From JAZDFC01 sp043808235 (lineage in GTDB: Bacteria; Bacteroidota; Ignavibacteria; Ignavibacteriales; Melioribacteraceae), in contig JAZDFC010000051.1 of NCBI GenBank assembly GCA_043808235.1, positions 1-5,093 on the forward strand: a stretch of DNA of 5,093 bases, read 5' to 3'. How positions within the stretch are numbered: the first letter of the stretch is position 1; every line of letters starts with the position of its first letter. Positions 1-5,093 of the stretch are shown here, piece after piece. The notes under the pieces are model-generated. The model ran no database searches and was not told the DNA's origin. It saw only the letters and a program-made list of their open reading frames with translations. The position numbers and the translations under genes were made by a program.

Positions 1-414
1 GTGCATTTTGAAAATTCTTCTGCATTGTTCAGGCAATTCATTGATTGCTTTTTGCACGGCGATGGTGGTTTCGTTTTTCACATGAGCGGATTCAGGCGTG
101 GTTTCACTTTCATCCGGGAGATAAGTATAATCTTCAATTGAATATAATCTCTTTTCCTGTTTTATCTTATTAAGCAGGTGATTTTTCACGGATGTAAAGA
201 GATAAGCTTTTACGTTGGATGTAATTGTAAGCTCGACTCTTTGAATCCAGATTTTTACAAAGACATCCTGCACCGCGTTTTCGGCAAGTTGAGAATCACG
301 TATATATCTTCCTGCAAATTGGAACAACGGCGCATAATATTTACGAAAGAGTGAATCGAAGGCCCCTTCGTTAGATTGCCTAATTTGCTCAATATATTTT
401 AGATCGGTATCTAT
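1..414 (-). CDS. ECF-family RNA polymerase sigma factor, C-terminus cut by the window edge
   Basis: This is a cytoplasmic sigma factor that would direct RNA polymerase to a specific promoter set. I translated the minus strand by hand: 138 codons stay open to the left edge. With the ATA at 414-412 as residue 1, region 2 spans about residues 10-88, with the family-typical pieces FDSLFRKYY (19-27), AENAVQDVFVKIW (44-56) and AYLFTSVKNHLLNKIKQEK (70-88). An acidic linker follows (about 94-110), and region 4 begins with AINELPEQCRRIF (123-135). The rest of region 4, the -35-binding helix-turn-helix, perhaps 50 residues, lies outside the window. The start is odd: the frame opens after a TAA at 432-430, and no ATG, GTG or TTG occurs before the conserved region. 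ATA is chosen because the peptide then begins (M)DTDLKYIEQIRQ, like relatives, with a GGTGGG five bases upstream. Family assignment is firm; the start and target regulon are not. Bacteroidota relatives are often followed by a FecR-type anti-sigma gene, which would lie off the left edge. Confidence 0.85.
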   Translation of the reverse strand, partial: MDTDLKYIEQIRQSNEGAFDSLFRKYYAPLFQFAGRYIRDSQLAENAVQDVFVKIWIQRVELTITSNVKAYLFTSVKNHLLNKIKQEKRLYSIEDYTYLPDESETTPESAHVKNETTIAVQKAINELPEQCRRIFKMH

Positions 415-419
415 GATAT

Positions 420-425
420 CCCACC
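420..425 (-). promoter_or_regulatory. Possible ribosome binding site supporting the ATA start of the sigma factor
   Basis: GGTGGG on the minus strand is the only purine-rich stretch before the sigma factor and sits five bases ahead of the ATA at 414-412. It matches the anti-Shine-Dalgarno only imperfectly. It is listed because it bears on which codon starts the gene. The GTG inside it (424-422) is in another frame and reaches a stop after 11 codons. Confidence 0.3.
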
Positions 426-445
426 GGTATTAAATTAGATGTATC

Positions 446-474
446 ATTATAGTAAATAGGAAGTCTGAATTCAA
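446..474 (-). promoter_or_regulatory. Putative sigma-70-type promoter for the ECF sigma factor gene
   Basis: On the minus strand TTGAAT (474-469) is followed by exactly 17 bases and then a perfect TATAAT (451-446). Transcription would start near 440, about 25 bases before the putative ATA start. An ATG (447-445) overlaps the -10 box, so it would lie upstream of the transcript start, and it meets a TAA after five codons; it is not the gene start. The spacing and near-consensus match are seen directly. That the host's housekeeping sigma uses such boxes is inferred, because core Bacteroidota prefer a different consensus and AT-rich DNA gives chance matches. Confidence 0.5.
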
Positions 475-477
475 TTC
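467..477. repeat. Short perfect palindrome overlapping the -35 box
   Basis: GAATTCAATTC is an inverted repeat of two 5-base arms around a central C. It covers the TTGAAT -35 element of the sigma-factor promoter, so it could be a small operator. In AT-rich DNA an 11-base palindrome can arise by chance, so this is weak. Confidence 0.2.
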
Positions 478-522
478 TATTCTTTTTGAATTATATCGTT
501 ATAAAGTAAAAGTATGATTACC

Positions 523-2508
523 TCAATTTTCAATAAACAACATAAGCAAATGAGCAGCCGACCAACTAAAATGATTTGCTTGCAATCCAGCACCGGTTAA
601 CGGGTTATAATTTTCACGTATTGGAGCGTCGCCATCTTTCAACCCCGGCAGGTTGTCGAATAATTTCTTTGTTAATTTATCTGCCTCTTCATTAAATCCG
701 TAGTTTCTCAGTCCGGCAATACCAAAATAAACTTGATCAATCCAAACAGGTCCGCGCCAATAACCGTCGGTTGTAAATTTCGGGTGATCGGCAGTGAACG
801 TGGGAAGGGGGATGAAGGTGTTGAATTTATTTTCATTCATCATAATATCTTTTACGCGAGCTGCGTTATCTTGTGTGGCGATTTCTGTCCATAGGGGTGT
901 CCAGCCTTCGGGACCTTCCAGCTTTACCAATTCTTTTGTTCCCAAATCTGTGTCATAGTAATAACCGTTTTTCTTATTAAACATTTTTGTGTTAACATAA
1001 TCAATTATTGTGTCGGCTTCTTTCAATAATCTGATTGATAATTCGGGTTCGTTCAATAGATGTGCAAACTCTGCTAGTATTTGTTTTTCAAAAGCCAGGT
1101 AAGCATTGAGATCAACCGATTCCAAGTTCATAGAATAAGCGTTGTCGTAATTTTTAACCATGTTACGTTCATCGAAGCGAACCGCGTTGTCCATTCCGCT
1201 TTCCCAGTTGGCGGCATAAAGCTCACCTATTGATGCCCCGTATTCGCATATCCCGTTTTTATCATGATCCCTAAACTTGTACCACCAGTAATGATATTTT
1301 ATTAACTTGGGGAAGAGCTCTTTAACAAACTCCAAATCTTTGGTTTCATCATAAACTGTTTTGACTCCCCATGCGGAGAGGGGTGGCTTTGTATTTAGCC
1401 AATTGTTCTCTTCGTCGTTTTCATAAATGCAATCGGCTATCATTCCGTATTCATTCTGGTAATCGAACATCGCTCTTATTTGATCTTTGGCAAGTTCCGG
1501 TTCAAATTTTACAAGGGCTGCGCTATGTTTCCATGAATCCCAAGCCCAAAAACCGTTGAAGTAATTAATTGCCGATGAAGGAAACAACCCGGCGTGAAAC
1601 AAATCTCCATTTGCGGCGCGCCAGTTACCGATAAGTGTCATAATAGATTTCACGGCAATTTTGCTATACTCAGGTGTGTTCCACTTTGTATCAACATTTA
1701 ATACCTTGGAAAGGTACTTATTCCAGCGCTCTTCATTCTTTTGGAAAGCATCATCCACCAAAGTGAAAAGAGATGAATCAAAAGTATCCGTATGTGGATT
1801 TTGAATAAATGTTGCGGCAGCAGTGAATGTTAAAGTTTGGCCGGCTCCGAGTGAATGATCACTGCTTTTGCAATTATAACTTTTGTTTTCTTCGTCAACA
1901 CTTAAGTTACCTTTATAACTAAAGTTGATTTGTATTGATTTATCAGTTTCCTTAATTCCCAACAGAACCGAATCGTTTTTATTGCTGGTCGAAACAGGAA
2001 AATCAAAGGTTTTACCTGAAATTTTTATTTTAAGTTGTATGTCGTTATCAGAAATATTAGTCACGTTAATTTTTTTTAAAGATGTCAGGGAAGAGGCAAA
2101 CATCAATTCCGTTTCGACGTAAACAGTTTTGTAAATGAAGCTTTGTTTCAATTTACCCGGCAGGTATTCAGATGTATAATTTTTAATAAGCGACGGACTA
2201 AATTCTCCCCCACCGATTATCAACTCAAGCTTTTGCATACTTTGCGATAACCATTTCCCGTGAGTAATCAAAAACGGCCCGGTGAACGAACCAAACAAAG
2301 CTGTATCACCGGCTGAAGGGAGCGCGTAACCAAACCACGCACCTTGATCGGAAAAGAAAAACGAAGACCAATCCTCAGCAGCGGTCGGAGTGTTTTTTAA
2401 GTTAAGAACATTTGTAAAATCATCGCGATGAATGGAGATATCGTTTCCCTGCCATGTTGAACAGGAAATTAAAAATAATATTGTAACTAGAAGATATAAT
2501 TTTTTCAT
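523..2508 (-). CDS. Lipoprotein glycoside hydrolase, GH63-like (trehalase/alpha-glucosidase superfamily)
   Basis: This 661-residue protein probably hydrolyses an alpha-linked gluco- or manno-configured sugar outside the cytoplasm; the substrate cannot be read from sequence. Residues 1-16 are a lipoprotein signal peptide: MKK, a hydrophobic core, then the lipobox LISC with Cys16 as the lipidated residue. Residues about 42-270 look like the N-terminal beta-sandwich domain, and about 275-661 form the (alpha/alpha)6 catalytic barrel. Family-typical motifs are FNGFWAWDSWKHS (317-329), QIRAMFDYQNEYGMIADCIY (343-362), YWRGPVW (583-589) and RENYNPLTG (631-639). By analogy with GH63 enzymes such as E. 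coli YgjK, Asp324 would be the general acid and Glu632 the general base; both are present, so the enzyme looks intact. The ATG at 2508 is chosen because the signal peptide begins there. No good Shine-Dalgarno precedes it, which is usual in Bacteroidota. It is separated from the upstream permease by a terminator and lies 108 bases before the sigma-factor start. A more general 'trehalase-family' or 'glycogen-debranching-like' label would also fit. Confidence 0.88.
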   Translation of the reverse strand: MKKLYLLVTILFLISCSTWQGNDISIHRDDFTNVLNLKNTPTAAEDWSSFFFSDQGAWFGYALPSAGDTALFGSFTGPFLITHGKWLSQSMQKLELIIGGGEFSPSLIKNYTSEYLPGKLKQSFIYKTVYVETELMFASSLTSLKKINVTNISDNDIQLKIKISGKTFDFPVSTSNKNDSVLLGIKETDKSIQINFSYKGNLSVDEENKSYNCKSSDHSLGAGQTLTFTAAATFIQNPHTDTFDSSLFTLVDDAFQKNEERWNKYLSKVLNVDTKWNTPEYSKIAVKSIMTLIGNWRAANGDLFHAGLFPSSAINYFNGFWAWDSWKHSAALVKFEPELAKDQIRAMFDYQNEYGMIADCIYENDEENNWLNTKPPLSAWGVKTVYDETKDLEFVKELFPKLIKYHYWWYKFRDHDKNGICEYGASIGELYAANWESGMDNAVRFDERNMVKNYDNAYSMNLESVDLNAYLAFEKQILAEFAHLLNEPELSIRLLKEADTIIDYVNTKMFNKKNGYYYDTDLGTKELVKLEGPEGWTPLWTEIATQDNAARVKDIMMNENKFNTFIPLPTFTADHPKFTTDGYWRGPVWIDQVYFGIAGLRNYGFNEEADKLTKKLFDNLPGLKDGDAPIRENYNPLTGAGLQANHFSWSAAHLLMLFIEN

Positions 2509-2533
2509 TTCAGTTATTTTTTGAATGGACTAT

Positions 2534-2541
2534 CAAATATA
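2534..2541 (-). promoter_or_regulatory. Possible Bacteroidota-type -7 promoter element for the hydrolase
   Basis: TATATTTG on the minus strand matches the Bacteroidota -7 consensus TAnnTTTG exactly and lies 25 bases before the hydrolase ATG, giving a leader of roughly 20 bases. The partner TTG-type -33 element is not convincing at the usual distance; the nearest TTTG (2554-2551) is only nine bases upstream. The position between a terminator and a gene start supports a promoter here, but the exact box is uncertain. Confidence 0.4.
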
Positions 2542-2579
2542 CCGAAAAAACAAAAATTAACTTATGAATTCTATCTAAC

Positions 2580-2604
2580 AAAAAAGGGGCGTGCAAGCCC
2601 CTTT
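2580..2604 (-). terminator. Intrinsic terminator after the permease gene
   Basis: On the minus strand AAAGGGGC and GCCCCTTT form a perfect 8-bp stem with a 6-base loop (2591-2596), and the descending arm runs into a tract of T residues ending at 2580. It begins about 21 bases past the permease TAG at 2628-2626. The stem plus T-run is a textbook factor-independent terminator for minus-strand transcription. In the plus direction the stem is followed by only three T residues, already inside the stem, so it is not expected to work well that way. It implies that the permease and hydrolase are separate units. Confidence 0.85.
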
Positions 2605-2625
2605 GATGTAAAAGATGCTAAATAA

Positions 2626-5093
2626 CTATTCACATTTAAGTGTGTCTACCGGGTTTGTTAGGGAAGCTTTAACGGATTGATAACTAATGGTGAATAAAGC
2701 AACCAGTAAAGCAATTCCACCCGAGACTACAAAAGACCAGATAGTAAGATCATTCTTGTACGCAAAATCTTCCAGCCACCCATTCATTATCCAGTATGCA
2801 ATGGGCCACGCGATGATATTGGCAATAAGAACCCATGCGAGGAATTCCTTTGTAAGCAAAAGAACGATAGAGGAAACAGAAGCCCCGATCGATTTACGAA
2901 TCCCGATCTCTTTCCTACGCTGTTCAACTATCAGCGACACAAGTCCGAATAAGCTGAGACAGGAAATGAATATTGCCAAGATTGAAAAGTAACTGAAGAG
3001 TTTACTAATTGTCTGCTCGGAATTGTATATCTCCTCCATCGACTCGCTCCAAAAATGGAATTCAAATGGTTCGTCGGGATTGAATTCGTTCCAAATATCT
3101 TCGATAAAAGAAACTGTTTGCGAAAGTTCCTTACCTGAAGTTTCTCTTAACTTTATCAATATAACACCGCGAACAGTAGCGGTAATTTCGGTTAACAGTG
3201 AAAAGACCTGCGGTTCAATGTTAGACCTCAAAGAGAGGAAGTTCGCATCTTTAACTACGCCTATTACCTTTCCTTTCCGATCCGACACTGAAATTTCCTC
3301 ACCAATCGGTGAAGTAGTGTTCATTTGTTTTGCCATTTTTTCATTGATAATAAAAGCTTCGTCCGGATCGCTTGAAAATTCTTTAGAAAAATCTCTTCCC
3401 TTTACAATTTCCAGTTCCAGTAAACCGAAATAATTGTAGTCAATTTCAGGCATTTCTGCGCTCACTCTTTGATCCGGGTCCTTTCCTGCCCATTCTATTG
3501 TGCTTCGTGATCTGCCTCTAGCTGTGGGAAGATATAAAGAAGCGGTAGTCCCCTCAATATTGGGATTACTTGAAAGACTATGTTTAACCAGATCGAATTT
3601 TTCTTTTACACCGCCGGTTAGGGGGATATATAATATGTGATCTTTATCGAAGCCAACGTCTTTATTTTTCATATAATACACCTGATCGGAAACTACTATC
3701 GTACAAATAATCAACCCTATTGAAATTGTATACTGGGAAATAACAAGCAGTCTTCTGAAACGATTGGATTTAGTGCCGGTAAATGAATTTCCTTTAAGAA
3801 TTGTAACAGGTTTAAATGAAGAGATATAAAATGCGGGATAACTCCCTGCGAGTAAGCTGGTAATAATGATAACGGCTGCCAAAGTTGCGAGGAATTGATA
3901 ACTCATGAAATCAATTGAAATTGTTTTGCCTACCAATTCATTAAACACAGGCAAGAATAAAACATCAATGATAATAGCTAAACAAGATGCAATTATTGTT
4001 ATTATAATCGTTTCAACTAGGAATTGATTAATTAATTGCCAACTGTTGGAGCCGACTACCTTTCTGATTCCAACTTCTTTTAGTCGCCTAAGTGAAATAG
4101 CAGTAGATAGGTTAACATAATTCATACTTGCGATGAAGAGTATTAAAACAGCCAGGAGCGAAAAAATGTAAATGTATTTTTTTATTGCGGAAGTGAGATA
4201 AATCTCCTGCAAAGGTTGAAGAATAAACTTTACATCATATTTTCCAATATCTTCCGGATCATAGTTTTTCAGAACAACAGAGTTGATTTCATCAACGGTA
4301 AATTCAGGATTCGCCCCCTTATGTAATTTAACATAGTTTTGGCTGCTGAAGTTATTCCACGAAAGCATTTCTTTGAAAGTGTTTTCTATGAAGTAAGTGT
4401 CAATCATAAAATCGAATTTAATATGAGATGACTCAGGCACATCATTAAATATTCCGGTTACTGTGAAGGATACACCGTCTACCTGCATAATTTTACCCAT
4501 TGCGTTGGTGTTCCCGAAATATTTTAGGGCCATCGATTTGCTGATTGCCATACTCCCGGGATTTGAAAGAGCTGTCCCGGCGTTTCCCTCAATAAAATTA
4601 AAAGTGAATAATGAAAAGAAATCTGCACCTACTGCACGGATACCTTCTTCATAAAATTTGTTATCTCCGCTTTTAACCACAAATCTTGGTAATTGCAAAT
4701 AGGTTGTAGAATATTCTATTCCTGGAATTTTATCTTTTAGTTCATTCGATATCAGGTAAGGTGTGTCCCATTCGGCAAAAGTGTCGCCGTCAACAGTTCG
4801 TTGAACCAGTACTCTGTAAATATCATCTTTATCTTTGTGGAAATCATCGTAGCTAAGTTCGTTTTGAACCCAGAATAAAATAATAATTGCCGACGCCAAT
4901 CCAACCGCCAGGCCGGCAACATTAATTATTGAATATTCCTTCTGTTTGACTATACTGCGCACTGCTGTTTTAAAATAACTAAGTAACATAGTTATCCCCC
5001 AGTAAATAGAATGCTTGATAAATTTAGGAATTGATTTAAGAGTCTGTTGCCAGAACCATAGATCAGCAAACGTCGTTCCTTTCTCCGATATGA
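2626..5093 (-). CDS. Orphan ABC-transporter permease (FtsX/MacB type), N-terminus cut by the window edge
   Basis: This is an inner-membrane permease with a duplicated MacB-like layout. Numbering from the ATG at 4989 (787 codons): TM1 21-41, periplasmic MacB-type core about 42-270, TM2 274-294, TM3 324-350, TM4 364-388, TM5 413-434, a second periplasmic core about 440-660, TM6 665-688, TM7 709-735, TM8 750-771. Each FtsX half carries the typical cytoplasmic motif after its first helix: LKEVGIRKVVGS (303-314) and RRKEIGIRKSIGAS (691-704). The end, NPVDTLKCE, is also family-like. There is no Walker A or B, so the ATPase would come from another gene. The frame does not stop upstream of 4989: 34 more codons reach the edge and include ADLWFWQQTLKSIPKF, which resembles the cytoplasmic prefix of 'permease prefix domain' transporters. 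I therefore mark the gene as partial rather than starting it at 4989. Cargo is unknown; relatives export peptides or lipids or act in envelope stress. PadR-type regulators often sit beside such permeases, which would be off the right edge. Confidence 0.9.
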   Translation of the reverse strand, partial: ISEKGTTFADLWFWQQTLKSIPKFIKHSIYWGITMLLSYFKTAVRSIVKQKEYSIINVAGLAVGLASAIIILFWVQNELSYDDFHKDKDDIYRVLVQRTVDGDTFAEWDTPYLISNELKDKIPGIEYSTTYLQLPRFVVKSGDNKFYEEGIRAVGADFFSLFTFNFIEGNAGTALSNPGSMAISKSMALKYFGNTNAMGKIMQVDGVSFTVTGIFNDVPESSHIKFDFMIDTYFIENTFKEMLSWNNFSSQNYVKLHKGANPEFTVDEINSVVLKNYDPEDIGKYDVKFILQPLQEIYLTSAIKKYIYIFSLLAVLILFIASMNYVNLSTAISLRRLKEVGIRKVVGSNSWQLINQFLVETIIITIIASCLAIIIDVLFLPVFNELVGKTISIDFMSYQFLATLAAVIIITSLLAGSYPAFYISSFKPVTILKGNSFTGTKSNRFRRLLVISQYTISIGLIICTIVVSDQVYYMKNKDVGFDKDHILYIPLTGGVKEKFDLVKHSLSSNPNIEGTTASLYLPTARGRSRSTIEWAGKDPDQRVSAEMPEIDYNYFGLLELEIVKGRDFSKEFSSDPDEAFIINEKMAKQMNTTSPIGEEISVSDRKGKVIGVVKDANFLSLRSNIEPQVFSLLTEITATVRGVILIKLRETSGKELSQTVSFIEDIWNEFNPDEPFEFHFWSESMEEIYNSEQTISKLFSYFSILAIFISCLSLFGLVSLIVEQRRKEIGIRKSIGASVSSIVLLLTKEFLAWVLIANIIAWPIAYWIMNGWLEDFAYKNDLTIWSFVVSGGIALLVALFTISYQSVKASLTNPVDTLKCE
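4996..5000 (-). promoter_or_regulatory. Shine-Dalgarno-like GGGGG before the internal ATG of the permease
   Basis: A run of five G residues lies six bases upstream of the ATG at 4989-4987. It could support translation starting there and give a permease without the prefix, but GGG is also simply part of the Tyr-Trp-Gly codons of the open upstream frame. It matters only for deciding whether 4989 is a real, alternative or false start. Confidence 0.25.

Noticed and set aside
430..447. Five-codon ATG-to-TAA frame just ahead of the sigma factor, as a leader peptide
   Set aside because: Its ATG overlaps the predicted -10 box, so it would precede the transcript start near 440 and not be translated from that promoter.
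491..504. TTATATCGTTATAA hairpin as a terminator for the hydrolase
   Set aside because: The stem is only five A/T pairs with no following T-run on the minus strand, so it would be too weak; at most it is a small palindromic site.
1371..1559. Plus-strand open frame of 62 codons inside the hydrolase
   Set aside because: It lies wholly antisense to a well-supported gene, resembles no family I know, and is rich in Arg, Leu and Ser as expected for a frame shadow.
1925..2122. Plus-strand open frame of 65 codons inside the hydrolase
   Set aside because: It is antisense to the N-terminal domain of the hydrolase, with no recognisable domain, start signal or promoter.
2580..2604. Bidirectional terminator
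   Set aside because: On the plus strand no T-run follows the stem beyond its own three bases, and no plus-strand gene ends nearby.
2687..3433. Two plus-strand open frames (2687-2992 and 3023-3433) inside the permease
   Set aside because: Both are mirror frames of the permease coding strand; their translations are low in family-like features and rich in Ser and Ile as expected for antisense of this gene.
4463..4654. Plus-strand open frame of 63 codons near the 5' part of the permease
   Set aside because: It is antisense to the first periplasmic domain of the permease and has no independent support.

Overview
All recognisable genes lie on the minus strand, so the window reads right to left. 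It looks like an AT-rich FCB-group bacterium (Bacteroidota or a relative such as Ignavibacteriota). The evidence is an orphan duplicated FtsX/MacB-type permease of the kind abundant in that group, a lipoprotein glycoside hydrolase, an ECF sigma factor of the Bacteroidota type, and a TAnnTTTG-like promoter element with no clear Shine-Dalgarno before the hydrolase. One promoter is closer to classical sigma-70 (TTGAAT-17-TATAAT), which may favour a lineage outside core Bacteroidia. The taxon is an inference.

Layout in transcription order: (1) 5093 to 2626, a large orphan ABC-transporter permease without an ATPase domain. Its frame stays open to the right edge, past the obvious ATG at 4989, into a stretch resembling the prefix domain of this permease family, so the gene is probably cut by the edge. 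(2) A strong intrinsic terminator at 2580-2604 ends that unit. (3) 2508 to 523, a lipoprotein GH63-like (alpha/alpha)6 glycoside hydrolase with its own putative promoter at 2534-2541. (4) A 108-base gap holds a good promoter (446-474). (5) From about 414 to the left edge lies an ECF sigma factor, cut within region 4, whose frame has no ATG, GTG or TTG at the expected start; the best fit is an ATA at 414-412.

How the genes relate: the terminator separates the permease from the rest. The hydrolase and sigma factor are adjacent, co-oriented and have no clear terminator between them. In Bacteroidota an ECF sigma factor often precedes a FecR-type anti-sigma factor and SusC/SusD-like transporter genes, so the hydrolase may sit at the edge of a glycan-use locus continuing to the left. 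That is inference, since none of those partners is visible. I see no RNA gene, CRISPR array, insertion sequence or clearly novel system. The most interesting points are the non-canonical sigma start and the hidden N-terminal extension of the permease.
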